From Lepas anatifera (taxonomy: Eukaryota > Arthropoda > Thecostraca > Lepadidae), in the NCBI GenBank assembly GCA_034440635.1, contig JAOTON010001526.1, positions 2,365,001 through 2,429,000 of the forward strand: 64,000 nucleotides of DNA. The letters run 5' to 3'. Shown here one piece after another: positions 19,505-30,322 of the stretch (position 1 is its first letter; each line of letters begins with the position of its first letter). The notes under the pieces are model-generated. The model did no database searches and was not told the DNA's origin. It saw only the letters and a list, made by a program, of their open reading frames with translations. Made by a program: the position numbers and the translations under genes.

Positions 19505-22500
19505 TACAGAGACGGCACACGCCAAAGCTCAAATGATAAGAGCCCGCAAGGCATATGAGAGGAGGGCACACAGCCCTACTCGATGTGCACTTCGGGCAGC
19601 AAAAGAACACTTTCGAAACACGTGCAAGCGGGTTCAAAAGGACAGTTTCAACTCTTTTGCCTCCAAATTCAACCGCTTCACTCCCACCACCCAAGTTTGG
19701 AAAACCATCAGAGCTTTCTCTGCGAAGCGACCACCCCGTGGACCTTTCCCTCAACTAAAAATAGCTGGCCAACCCATCACCGAACCTAAGGAAGTCATGG
19801 ATAAATTTGCTGATCATTACGCCAGTGTCGCAGCTAATAACTCATACAGCCAGCGCTCCAAAGACCAGGCAGAATGGTGCAAAAACCACACATTCATCAA
19901 TTATGGTAATCAAGAGTGTTATAACGTACCATTTACAATGACCGAGCTAAATTACGCCATTAGCAAGTGTGGAAACACTGCAGTGGGCCCTGACGAAATT
20001 CACTACTCCTTCTTCAGGCACCTCAGCCAAACAGCACTAAAGTACCTGCTTTCGGCCATTAACAACATGTTTCTTAGCGACTCTTTCCCCACATCGTGGC
20101 GAGAGAGTATTATCATTCCCCTTCCAAAACCTGGCAAAGAAAAAACAGACCCAAAAGGATATCGCCCAATTTCGCTTACTAGCTGTGCTAGCAAGCTTGT
20201 CGAGCGCATGGTAAACGTTAGACTTCACGAGATCCTCGAAAAGAAACTTGATGCTATGCAATCAGACTTCCGGCGCGGGCGAGCCACCACTGACAATTCG
20301 GTGAAACTAGTCAGTGACATCCAGAATGGCTTTTACAAAAAGCAAGTAACAATAGCTGCATTCTTAGACATTAAATTGGCGTTCGATCGCGTACAAAAAG
20401 ACGCCCTTTTGTTTAAATTAAGCAAGCTAGGAATTCGTGGCCACCTTGGAAAATTCATTGAAAACTTCCTCAAGGACCGAAAATTTAAAGTCCGTTGTGG
20501 CACCACATTCTCCTACCTGGCAACCCAAGACCAAGGCACACCCCAGGGTAGCGTTCTGTCCCCCACCCTCTTTCTAGTAATGATCAATGATCTCTTCGCC
20601 AAAAAGCTACCGCCTGGAATAAATTACTCCCTTTTTGCGGACGATGTCGCCATTTGGAAATCCACTGCAATCGATACCAGGCGGTATAATGAACCAGAAT
20701 TTCAACATGCAACTACGCAGTTGCAGGATAGCTTAAACGACATCGATAATTGGTGTAGTTTAATGGGTCTATCACTCTCGGCGGAAAAATCATCAGTCGT
20801 TGTCTTTGCCAGAGCGCATTCCAGACACGACCCTCCACGGCTCCAAATCTCGGGTAAACCTATTGAATGCACCAATAGCTTCAAATTCTTGGGCGTCACC
20901 CTAGATTCCCGATTGAGTTTCAATGAGCATATCACCAAAGTCGTCTCTAGCTGTCAAAAGCGAGTCAACATTCTCCGCATGCTCGGCGGCACAGAGTATG
21001 GCGGGGATCAAAAGACCCTGCTTATGCTCTACAAGTCCCTGATACGGTCCATTCTCGAGTATAATTCGTTCGTTTTTGACTCGACGAACAAGACCAATAA
21101 ACTAAAGCTAGAGCGAGTCCAAAATGCCAGTATCCGGGCAGCCACAGGCGCGCTCAGAGAATCCCCCATCACCAGCCTGCTAACTGATAGCGGGCTATGC
21201 CCACTGCAGACAAGACGCGACGCCCAGCTTATTTCTTACTACATTAAGGTCCAATCCACCGAAAACCACCCGGCAAAACAATGTTTCGCCCATCCCAGAC
21301 GAGCAAATAAAGCCACTCTACAGAAGTGGCCCCCATTTAAGCACAGAGTAGCGAAAACCCTGGAAAGCCTAAATCTTGCACTGCCAGCAACAATAGGCAA
21401 ACCCCCACTCTCCCGATTCTGGACTCGGAAAGAGCCCAAAGTGGAATTTCTTTTCACTTCCCGTAAAACGGACTTCTCAGAGGAAGAAGTCTCCCAGAAA
21501 TTCCTAGAGTTCCAATCTTGTAACGCGGACAAGACCTTTCTATTTACAGACGGCTCCAAAATAGGCGAAAAAGTAGGCCTCGGCATCTGGGGGCAAAATA
21601 TTTGCTTACAGAAAAGACTTCCGGACAACCGCTCTATCTTCACAGCCGAGGCTGTTGCCATCCTAGATGCATTAGCCATAATCAGAACCCAAAATATCAA
21701 CTCAGCCGTCATCTGTTCAGACTCTAAATCTGTCCTGCAGGCCGTCAGTAACGTAGTCAACCCCAGCCACCACGTTATAGCAGATATTCAGAAAGGTATC
21801 GATGATACCCCTGATGTCTCTTTTCTTTGGATCCCGGGCCACTGCAACATTCAAGGAAATGAAAAGGCCGATGAGCAGGCAAAAAAGTCCCTAGAACTTA
21901 GAGAGATCGCACCCTTAATGTGGTCTGGAGATTATAGCAAAGCTCTCCTCCAGGACAGTATCCGGAAGCAAATTCAAAATAACTGGACAACAAACCACAG
22001 CGCCCACCTATTCTATATCAAGCCTAACATCGGCTACTGGCCCAGTTCCAACCAAAAGAGTCGCCGGCGCGAGGTTATTCTAACCAGACTCAGAAATGGA
22101 CACACAAAATTAAATGCCTATTGGAACGAGGGTACCTGTGGTACCTGCGACGCAATGGAGAATCCCTATCACATTCTCATCAATTGTCCCCAGCACAATA
22201 CCCATCGGCAACCCATGCTAGATTACTGCCGAATCCAAAACATCCCTGTAGACCTAAAAACTCTGCTCGGTAACGACCATCCTGAGCTACTCAGAAAAAC
22301 TCTTTACATTTCTAAAGGACTCTGGGCTAGAGAAGTTTCTATAAATCACCCCTCCCAGTATATATGATGGAGGGTGCATGGTGCACCCTCAAAGTAGGAC
22401 TTGCCTATTTTTAAATTAACCATTCATGTCACAGATGATCCACTGCAAAATTTAAGCAATAGTTGTTTAACCATTAAATGGTTTATAGTAGGCTAAGGAT

Positions 22501-23120
22501 AGGTTATGTTAGGCTAGCTTTGAAATCAGGTTAGGTTAATTAGGTTAGACTTCTTCACCGCAGTGATACCTTTCACTGCGGCTCTATGCTAACCACACTC
22601 ATACTCTTACTAACAATCTAACTGTCCTCTCACACTTCTTTTCCTCTGCGAGGCGGCTGCCCAGCCGGAGAGGGGAGCTGCAACCTCACCTCCGGGTTGC
22701 AGGGTAAATTTGCGGCACCCTGGCCAGGTGTTTAGCGCACTTTCTAAAATATGAAAATTATTGATTTAACGGAGGATTTCGAGTAACGTAGACAAGCGGA
22801 CATCAGTAGCTGACACACAAAATTCTAAATTCTAAATTCCAAATTCTAAATTTAAGGTCTTCAACCACATGGATAACCTTCGCACTCTGCGGGTCTAAAT
22901 TATTAAAAGACCTCCCTTGGCATGGCTATGCCATTGCCACGACCGTCCATTCGCAAGCTAAAACATCTTGCAACCCATTACTTGAAATAACTCCCATTGC
23001 TTCAATAGACTAACGTAGCTTGCCCTCACGCAAAATTCTAAAAATTCTCCCACACACTCCTTTAGAGGCGGGCAAAGGTGCTATGCACAGAACGCCTAAT
23101 AAAAAGCCATAAGTAAGTAA
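19505..23120 (+). mobile_element. I-type LINE, 5'-truncated, 11-bp TSD
   Basis: 3616-bp non-LTR element with an identical 11-bp target duplication GCGGCGGCCGA (19494-19504 and 23121-23131) and a (TAAG)n-type 3' tail. It lacks the 5' region, ORF1 and the endonuclease domain. The 3' region (22368-23120) holds repeated TTAGGTTAG-like wording and an A/T-rich AATTCTAAATT block. A second copy is inverted at 29292-30311. Confidence 0.93.
19533..22367 (+). CDS. LINE ORF2 fragment: reverse transcriptase + RNase H
   Basis: 944-codon open frame, the longest in the window. Reverse-transcriptase motifs run GPDEIHYSFFRHL, YRPISLTS (near residue 209), FRRGRATTDN, AFLDIKLAFDRV, GTPQGSVLSPTLF and the catalytic FADD (near residue 368). 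An RNase H domain follows: LFTDGS (near 670), FTAEAVAILDAL, ICSDSKSVL and WIPGHCNIQGNEKAD (near 766). The end carries LTRLRNGHTKLN and a CCHC-like knuckle CGTCDAMENPYHILINC (near 868), the signature of the I superfamily. All RT and RNase H catalytic acids are present and there is no stop, so this copy is young. The first ATG is not the native start: the frame is open back to the truncation point at 19505, and the endonuclease domain is absent, so it cannot mobilise itself. Confidence 0.95.
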   Translation: MIRARKAYERRAHSPTRCALRAAKEHFRNTCKRVQKDSFNSFASKFNRFTPTTQVWKTIRAFSAKRPPRGPFPQLKIAGQPITEPKEVMDKFADHYASVAANNSYSQRSKDQAEWCKNHTFINYGNQECYNVPFTMTELNYAISKCGNTAVGPDEIHYSFFRHLSQTALKYLLSAINNMFLSDSFPTSWRESIIIPLPKPGKEKTDPKGYRPISLTSCASKLVERMVNVRLHEILEKKLDAMQSDFRRGRATTDNSVKLVSDIQNGFYKKQVTIAAFLDIKLAFDRVQKDALLFKLSKLGIRGHLGKFIENFLKDRKFKVRCGTTFSYLATQDQGTPQGSVLSPTLFLVMINDLFAKKLPPGINYSLFADDVAIWKSTAIDTRRYNEPEFQHATTQLQDSLNDIDNWCSLMGLSLSAEKSSVVVFARAHSRHDPPRLQISGKPIECTNSFKFLGVTLDSRLSFNEHITKVVSSCQKRVNILRMLGGTEYGGDQKTLLMLYKSLIRSILEYNSFVFDSTNKTNKLKLERVQNASIRAATGALRESPITSLLTDSGLCPLQTRRDAQLISYYIKVQSTENHPAKQCFAHPRRANKATLQKWPPFKHRVAKTLESLNLALPATIGKPPLSRFWTRKEPKVEFLFTSRKTDFSEEEVSQKFLEFQSCNADKTFLFTDGSKIGEKVGLGIWGQNICLQKRLPDNRSIFTAEAVAILDALAIIRTQNINSAVICSDSKSVLQAVSNVVNPSHHVIADIQKGIDDTPDVSFLWIPGHCNIQGNEKADEQAKKSLELREIAPLMWSGDYSKALLQDSIRKQIQNNWTTNHSAHLFYIKPNIGYWPSSNQKSRRREVILTRLRNGHTKLNAYWNEGTCGTCDAMENPYHILINCPQHNTHRQPMLDYCRIQNIPVDLKTLLGNDHPELLRKTLYISKGLWAREVSINHPSQYI

Positions 23121-23131
23121 GCGGCGGCCGA

Positions 23132-23875
23132 CGGCGGCGCCAGCCGTTTCAAACATAGCGACACGCCATTGGCTGGCTGGCTGCCCCCTCCCCCTCCCCC
23201 GATCCCAACACATGCGTTGGATAATGCGTCCATGCCGTCTCGTCCGCAAGACGGCAAATATACATTTCAACGCCGTCAACGCCGCTCAACCCAGGGTAGT
23301 AAAAGCTCAATCAGTAAACGGTTTTCCTGGGGGTTGAGGCCCAGGATTGGCGTTGCATCGCGCAAATTTTGAGCTTATTGTGTGGCTGGAAATGCACCTC
23401 TACACATTTTCGTTGGTCCGTACCTATGTAACACGAAGGTCCTGGGCAGTGTTCAAGGCGGCTTGCGACTCTTTAGGACGCGGCCTTTTTCTGCGTTCAA
23501 CCAATCAGATGCGAGCATGTGGGCGGAGCTTCTGAAACGGTCTGGTTCTGATGACGTCATCCCTTGCGATCAAAGACCGAGAACCTGCGACCTTCTGCGT
23601 CGCTGAAACGGGAGACGCAGAACCGATGGCAGTTGATATGGCGCACATAGACAAAATAGACTGTTCGCTGCGAAGTTAGAAGTTTGTGAATAAAAAACGA
23701 CGCAAAAAACGAGCGTCTGTTATTGACAAGAATTTGTAACCTCGTAGCGCCGATTAGAAGTGAATATGGATGCGGTGATGAACACCGCCATGGGAGCTAC
23801 AGTAAATAAGATCAGCAGCAGAATGTTGGAAGGTTTATGAACGTGGTACCTATGGCTTCTGTTTGTGCAGCCTCA
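23132..23875. other. Intergenic, no assigned feature
   Basis: No domain or repeat recognised; the short open frames are unconvincing. Confidence 0.3.
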
Positions 23876-24132
23876 GGCGCGCACCCAGGATTTTCGTAAG
23901 GGGTGGGCCCGGCTGACGAGGGGGCGCCAAGCCGGCGGAGGGGGCGCCACTTTACCTTAGGGGGCGCCACTTTTATACTCAAAGGGCGGCCAATCGTCGC
24001 ATCCTGGGGGGAGTGGAAGCTGAACATTTCTTGCCTCGCAGACCTAGTGTAAGCTGGTTTTTTAGGGGCGCCACTTTCCTTAAGGGGAAGGAAGCCGGGT
24101 CCGCTGCCCCCCCCACTTAGGTGCGCTACTGG
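23876..24132. repeat. GGGGGCGCC-rich MITE-like element
   Basis: Left end CAGGCGCGCACCCAGG and right end, reversed, CAGTAGCGCACCTA. The inside has repeated GGGGGCGCCACTTT. No clear target duplication. It shares CAGACCTAGTGTAA (24040 region) with 26367-26382. Confidence 0.4.
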
Positions 24133-25195
24133 CGGTACTGGCGATTAATAATGTGCTACCAAATATACAGTCTTTCTGGGAGCCGGATGCGACAGCGGCC
24201 CAGCTCAGGACTGGTTTTCATATTCTTAGAAAGCACTGCGTGCTAAACGAGATGAAGGCAGTAGTTCATCGGTTGAATCACTGTAATCGAAGGTATGACA
24301 TTGTTTAAGCGTGCTGGAGGCAACCGTGCTAAATTATTTCTTTTGTCACCTTCATTTTTATTCTCCGATAATTCCATGCCGTATTCAACAAATGGCCTTA
24401 AACGCAAAAACGATGAAGCACCCGTAATAAAAAAACAGATGAACATGGTATTTCGAAATATTTCCGATGTATATTCCCAGGAAACCACCAAAATTTAGTT
24501 CACTTTTGCAAGAAATTTCAATCACACACTGCACTATCACAGCACACACACAATGAGCAATGGCGAAAAATCACTAAAAGCCAGGGATCTAATAGTTTTA
24601 GACGATACAAGCCGAGACATAAGCAATGATTTAATATCAGGGGCTACCTTTTCCTCAAATGCTTCAGGTCAAGGCCCGTCCTCGCCGCCAAGCGGTCATT
24701 TTGTTTGCATTTTTGTGACGTCACGGCGGGCAGATCTGGACCTGTTTGAACGTTACATGCTTGGAAGTGCTCCCTATTCGCGAAAACAAAACCACAGAAC
24801 TTGCTTCAATGACTGGTGCGGAAGTTGAAATAAACTTTAATCAATAAACAAAAGTGGCAGAATTCGATCCCAGTCATTTTTGCGCGTATTAGTAGCCTAA
24901 CTTAGTTCAAAATTTGTCATTTATATTCGTCTTCAAATGTGGCGCAGGCAACCAGTTAAGTACGACAGTAGAGTTCCTCCAAATATGGAGGCTATTAATA
25001 TCTGGCAACGAAACATCAAATATTGCAAAAATTCACCTTTTGAGCCATTTTTCAGCCATTGGGGTTTTTGGGCACGTCAGCAGCTAAGGCTGTGTGCCAT
25101 TTTGCAGCCAAAATATGGCCCAATTCATCATTTTCAGCACAAAATACCCCGGAAACCACCCCTATCTCGAATTGCATCAGGGTGCCACATTCCCT
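24133..25195. other. Unassigned; right end of a TTAA MITE at 25178-25195
   Basis: The end GGTGCCACATTCCCT followed by TTAA (25196-25199) matches the family 2 MITE terminus, but I found no matching left end and the interior differs from other copies. Two short plus-strand frames (24295-24498 and 24553-24828) have no recognisable domain. Confidence 0.45.
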
Positions 25196-25199
25196 TTAA

Positions 25200-25870
25200 A
25201 ACAGTTCAAAGGGGAGCCTCCGTGCGTGTGAGGGTGTCAACGAATAAGCGACCAAGAGGATGACTGTGTGTTTGGAATGGGTTTGTGTTTTTATCAGAAT
25301 AGATTCGGAAATCTTACGGTCAGGCCCATCTCTAGCGTGTTTCACTGACCCCTGCGCCCACCTTCTAGGTTTTTGTGACCCTGCCCGGTCCAGATGGTGC
25401 CCCTCCTTTACGACAAGCCCCTCCCCCGATCGGCAATTCTGGATCCCCTATGCTTTCCCGATTTGAAAATAATTATTGCGCTTACGATTTTAAGGTTGAC
25501 ATAATACCTTGACGCACTCAGATATGGATGAGTTGAGGACAGCATTTACATGTGAAAGACTTTTCCCATGTTGGCTACATACCTGCAGAAATCCAGGATA
25601 GACCGTGAATGACACGCGGCGGACTCCAAAGCCATTTGCTTTTTCTTTGCCCTATTTTGCGCACCCGACATTTTGCGACGTTTCTTTAGCAAAGGCTCCA
25701 TGTTTCTGAGAAATTGGCACCTAGCCTGCTATCTCCCCTTATTTTCTAGTATGCAACAGCTGGGTAACGGCGGCAATTGCGCCAATTGCGCCAGCTGCGC
25801 GAATACAATTCGTCAAGCACAACAAACATCAATTCCATCAAAACAATTCGTGCAGCAGTGCACAACAAAC
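25200..25870. other. Intergenic, no assigned feature
   Basis: Nothing recognised beyond a short GCAATTGCGCCAATTGCGCC repeat near 25773. Confidence 0.3.
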
Positions 25871-25874
25871 ATCT

Positions 25875-26091
25875 GAAGCCAATTTCATAAACGCTCTATG
25901 AGTAAGTACTACGTAGCTAGCGAGTATTTACTACCTAACAATTTCATAAAAGGTTGTTAGTAGATACTTTGATAGTCTGACAAGGTATTTAGTCATATAG
26001 GTATAACTAGGGAACTCTCCCGATCCCCCCTCTGATTGGTCGGTGAGTTTCACAAAAGTTTATGAAATTGTTTATTTATGAAATTGGCTTC
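25875..26091. mobile_element. Small MITE with 17-bp inverted ends
   Basis: 217-bp element bounded by GAAGCCAATTTCATAAA and its exact inverse. Additional internal AATTTCATAAA copies lie at 25940 and 26062. It is AT-rich and non-coding. The target duplication is not clear, so the superfamily is unassigned. Confidence 0.65.
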
Positions 26092-26516
26092 TGGTAGATA
26101 ATTCCAGGGGCGGATTCAGGAGCAGCAATCCGCCCATGACCCCCTAATGTCACCACGCCACCCCTCTTTGGCAGTGCCTTTGGAAAACACTTTTGGGGGA
26201 TTTTTGGCCGTCCGGTGCCCTCCCTAAACGATTCTTTTGGATTCACCCCTGGGGATTTCCCTGATTGAACGCTGGCGCTGCGTGCGCATCCACGTGATCG
26301 TTTCCTGGCTGCGACGGTTATTATCACATGATCGTGGGTTTCAGAATTCAGAAGATTTAATTGCTCGACAGACCTAGTGTAAACCGTTTTTTTCAAAAAA
26401 ACTTCCCGGCCTTTGGGGGCAAAATATAGTTTGGCCCCCCTTCCAGCGCTTTGGGGGAGACCATGGCCGTAATACCCCCTGCGTCCGCCAATGGCGGCTT
26501 TTGATGTCCACAGAGT
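26092..26516. other. GGGGCGGATTCAGG-bounded stretch
   Basis: Begins with the widespread element end CCAGGGGCGGATTCAGG at 26105. The partner end may be CCTGCGTCCGCCAATGG near 26477. No gene seen. Confidence 0.3.
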
Positions 26517-27650
26517 GTTTTTGCTTTCGAGGGGGCGCCTTTGCTCTTGAGAAGCGCCTTTTTTGTTCAGGGGGCACCTTATGCCTCCCAGGGGCGCTTA
26601 TAATTTCCAAGGGGGCGCTTAAGCCTCCCAGGGACACATTTGTTATCCAAGGCTGCCTTTCTATCCGGGGAGCGCCTTTGTTTTCCAGGGGCACCTTTGC
26701 TCTTGATGGGCGCCTTTTGCTGTCCAGGGGGCGCATGTGCTCTCCAGGGGGCGCCTGCGCTATCCAGGGGGCACCTATGCTTTCCAGGGGGCGCCGATGT
26801 CCCCCAGGGGCGCATTCGCTGTCCAGGGCTGCCTTTCTATTCAAGGTGCGCCTTTGCTATTCACGGGCGCCTTCACTCTTGAGGAGCACCGTTTGCTGTC
26901 TAGGGGGCGCCTGTGCTCTCCAGGGGGCGCCTATGCCTCCCACGGGCGCATTTTCTATCCAGGGTTGCCTTTCTATTTAAGTTGCGCCTTTGCTCTTGAT
27001 GGGCGCTTTTTGCTGTCCAGGGGGCGCCTGTGCTATCCAGGGCGCTTACGCTTGCCAGGGGGCGCCTATGCCTCTCGCGCGCATTTGCTCTCTAGGGTTA
27101 CCTTTCTATTCAAGGTGCACATTTGCTATCAATGGGCGTCTTTGCTCTTGAGGTGCGCCTTTTGCTGTCCAAGGGCGCCTGTGCTCTCCAGGAGGCGCCC
27201 GTGCTATCCAAGGGGCGCTTATGCTTCCCAGTGGGCGGCTATGCCTCCCAGGGACGCATTTGCTAACCAGGGTTGCCTTTCTATTCAAGGTGCGCCTTGG
27301 CTCTTGAGGGGCGCCTTTTGCTGTCCAGGGGGCGCCTGTGTTATCCAGGAGGCGCTTATGCTTCCCAGGGGGCGCCTATGCCTCCCAGGGGCGCATTTGC
27401 TATCAATGGTTGTCTTTCTACCCAAGGTGCGCCTTTACTATCCAAGGGTGACTTTGCTCGTGAAGGGTGCCTTTTGCTGTCCAGGGGGCGCATGTGCTCT
27501 CCAGGGGGCGCCTGCGCTATCCAGGGGGCACCTATGCTTTCCAGGGGGCGCCGATATCCCCCAGGGGCGCATTTGCTATCCAGGGTTGCCTTTCTATCCA
27601 AGGTGCGCCTATGCTATCCACGGGCGCCTTTGCTCTTGGGGGCGCCTGAC
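26517..27650. repeat. GC-rich minisatellite, CCAGGGGGCGCC units
   Basis: About 1.1 kb of 20-28-bp units of the type CCAGGGGGCGCCTATGCT. They are organised in larger blocks marked by CCTTTCTATTCAAGGTGCGCC-like wording at 26648, 26828, 26963, 27095, 27263, 27409 and 27585 (spacing about 130-180 bp). The units lack stop codons in several frames on both strands, which produces a 326-codon frame (26737-27717) of Gly/Pro/Arg-rich quasi-repeats. I treat it as non-coding. Confidence 0.85.
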
Positions 27651-28430
27651 TGATCATTGCCGCCCCTGGCGGATAACTTCCGCCCCCCTGGGCCGATCAT
27701 TGCCGCCCTCTGACTGAAAACTGCCGGCTCTTGGCTGATAACTACTGCCCCTGGCTGATCACTGCCGCCCCTTGACTGACAACTGCCGCCTCTTGGATGA
27801 TAACTGCCGCCCCTGGCTGACTACTGCCGCCCCCTGGCTGATTATTGCCGCCCCTTGGCTGCTAACTGCCGCCCCTGGCTGACCGCTACCGCCCCCTGGC
27901 TGATCATTGCCGCCCCCTGACTGAACATTGTCGGCTCTTGGCTAATAACTGTCGCCCCCTAGCAGATCACTACCGCCCCCTGCCTGATAACTTCCGTCCT
28001 TGGCTGATCACTGCCGCCCCTGGCTGATCACTGTCGCCCCCTGGCTGATCATTGCCGCCCCTGACTGAAAACTGCCGGCCCTTGACTGATAACTGCCGCC
28101 CCTGGCTAATCACTGCCTCCCCCGGCGGATTGATAAGTTTCATTCCCTGGCTGATAACTGTTGCCCCTGGATGATAGCTGCCGCCGCTTGACTGATTAAT
28201 TCTGCCCCTTGGCTGCTAATTGGCGCCCCAGGCTGATCACTGTCGCACCTTGGTTGATAACTTCGGCCCCTGAATGATCACTGCCGCCCCTTGTTGATAA
28301 CTGCCGCCTCTGACTGATAACTGCCGCACCTTGGTTGATAACTGCCGCCCCCTGACTGATAACTGCGGCCCCCTGGCTGATAACTGCCGCCCTTGACTGA
28401 TAACTGCCGCCCCTGGTTCATCACTGCCGT
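27651..28430. repeat. Minisatellite, CTGATCACTGCCGCCCCTGG units (part 1)
   Basis: Units of about 22-26 bp, GCTGATAACTGCCGCCCCTG and variants. It continues at 30323-31314 and 31757-32180; insertions split it. Confidence 0.85.
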
Positions 28431-28438
28431 CTCCCGGG

Positions 28439-28821
28439 CAGTGGCGGATCCAAGGGGGAAAGGCATTTGTCCCCAAACGGAAAAGCTCGGGGCAAAACTA
28501 TGTTTTTGCCCCCCCAAAGTGATCGACCTCCTTTTCCCCAGACTCCTTTTCGTTTATAAGCAAGATTTTGGTACTTCAACTCTCAACTTCAAACAGAACC
28601 AGTTAAGTTTAGTGTAAATATTGGACCTTCGACTGGAAAAAAGTATCTCGAGCCCATATTTTCTTCCCGTGACGTTTTTTTTTGCTTTTCGCCTCAAATA
28701 CGAAAAATCCTACCGGCAAGTGATATTGTAGCACAGTTTTCACGGCGTGACGTTTTTTTTTGCTTTTCGACTTTTTACTTTGGTTTGCCCCTCCCAAACC
28801 GACCAGCTAGATTCGCCACTG
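28439..28821. mobile_element. hAT-type MITE, perfect 8-bp TSD
   Basis: 383-bp element with inverted ends CAGTGGCGGATCCAAG and the inverse of CAGTGGCGAATCTAG. It is flanked by CTCCCGGG at 28431-28438 and 28822-28829. It has no transposase ORF and was inserted into the minisatellite. Confidence 0.88.
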
Positions 28822-28829
28822 CTCCCGGG

Positions 28830-29280
28830 GCAGTGAGCATCCTGGGGTTATCTGGGCGGTGAACGTTCTGGAGGAGCATCCTTTGTGGATATCACTAACA
28901 TCATGTTATATCTGCGGAGCGTTAGTTTTAATGTCATATATTCATCCTAGTAGTCTTTCAGGTTTTACATAACGTCGAGTTTCATGTTAACTATATTCTC
29001 TGACTTTAGTATACCGTGTGAAATTGTCTGTGTCATTTTTATTATTTATTTTATATATTATTTGTTAATTTTTTTATTTTTATTGTATTTCATTTCATCT
29101 TTTACGTGTTTTATATAATCGTCTGATACAACTTTCACAACCTGACCTGTTTTAGCACCTGACTTGTTAAAATTCGTGCGGAAATGTGCTATTTTCGTAT
29201 TTTATTAGGGTTATGGGCGCCGTATGACCCTAGATGTCGGCGCGCTCTAAAACCTCAAATATGATGATGGACCGTCTCAC
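28830..29280. other. AT-rich spacer inside the minisatellite region
   Basis: Mostly AT-rich sequence with no gene or repeat recognised, apart from a few bases of minisatellite at its right edge where the LINE landed. Confidence 0.35.
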
Positions 29281-29291
29281 GGCTGATCACT

Positions 29292-30311
29292 TGCTTGCTT
29301 ATGGCTTTTTATTAGGCGTTCTGTGCATAGCACCTTTGCCCGCCTCTAAAGGAGTGTGTGGGATAATTTTAGAATTTTGCATTAGGGCAAGCTACGTTAG
29401 TCTGTTAAAGCAATGGGAGTTATTTCAAGTAATGGGTTGCAAGATGTTTTAGCTTGCGAATGGACGGTCGTGGCAATGGCATAGCCATGCCAAGGGAGGT
29501 CTTTTAATAAATTTAGACCCGCAGAGTGCGAAGGTTATCTCTGTGGTTGGAGACCTTAAATTTAGAATTTGGAATTTAGAATTTAGAATTTTGTGTGTCA
29601 GCTACTGATGTCCGCTTGTCTACGTTACTCGAAATCCTCCGTTAAATCAATAATTTTCATATTTTAGAAACTGCGCTAAACACCTGGCCAGGGTGCCGCG
29701 AATTTACCCTGCAACCCGGAGGTGAGGTTGCAGCTCCCCTCTCCGGCTGGGCAGCCGCCGCGCAGAGGAAAAGAAGTGTGAGAGGACAGTTAGATTGTTA
29801 GTAAGAGTATGAGTGTGGTTAGCATAGAGCCGCAGTGAAAGGTATCACTGCGGTGAAGAAATCTAACCTATTTAACCTAGTCTGATTTCAAAGCTAGCCT
29901 AACATAACCTATCCTTAGCCTACGATAAACCATTTAAAGGTTAAACAACTATTGCTTAAATTTTGCAGTGGATCATCTATGATTGGAAAAATAGGCAAGT
30001 CCTACTTTGGGGTGCACCATGCACCCTCCATCATATATACTGGGAGGGGTGATTTATAGAAACTTCTCTAGCCCAGAGTCCTTTAGAAATGTAAAGAGTT
30101 TTTCGAGTAGCTCAGGATGGTCGTTACCGAGCAAAGTTTTTAGGTCTACAGGGATGTTTTGGATTCGGCAGTAATCTAGCATGGGTTGCCGATGGGTATT
30201 GTGCTGGGGACAATTGATGAGAATGTGATAGGGATTCTCCATTGCGTCGCAGGTACCACAGGTACCCTCGTTCCAATAGGCATTTAATTTTGTGTGTCCA
30301 TTTCTGAGTCT
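29292..30311 (-). mobile_element. I-type LINE, second copy, severely 5'-truncated
   Basis: The reverse complement matches 22086-23120, from the LTRLRNGHT region to the 3' tail, here (CAAG)n. It has a perfect 11-bp target duplication GGCTGATCACT (29281-29291 and 30312-30322), which is itself a minisatellite unit. The C-terminal coding part is frameshifted near the end (the LLRKTLYIS region reads LLEKLFTF). It is dead on arrival. Confidence 0.93.
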
Positions 30312-30322
30312 GGCTGATCACT

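Noticed and set aside
26737..27717. 326-codon Gly/Pro-rich open frame
   Set aside because: Entirely inside a minisatellite whose units lack stops; several other frames on both strands are equally open.
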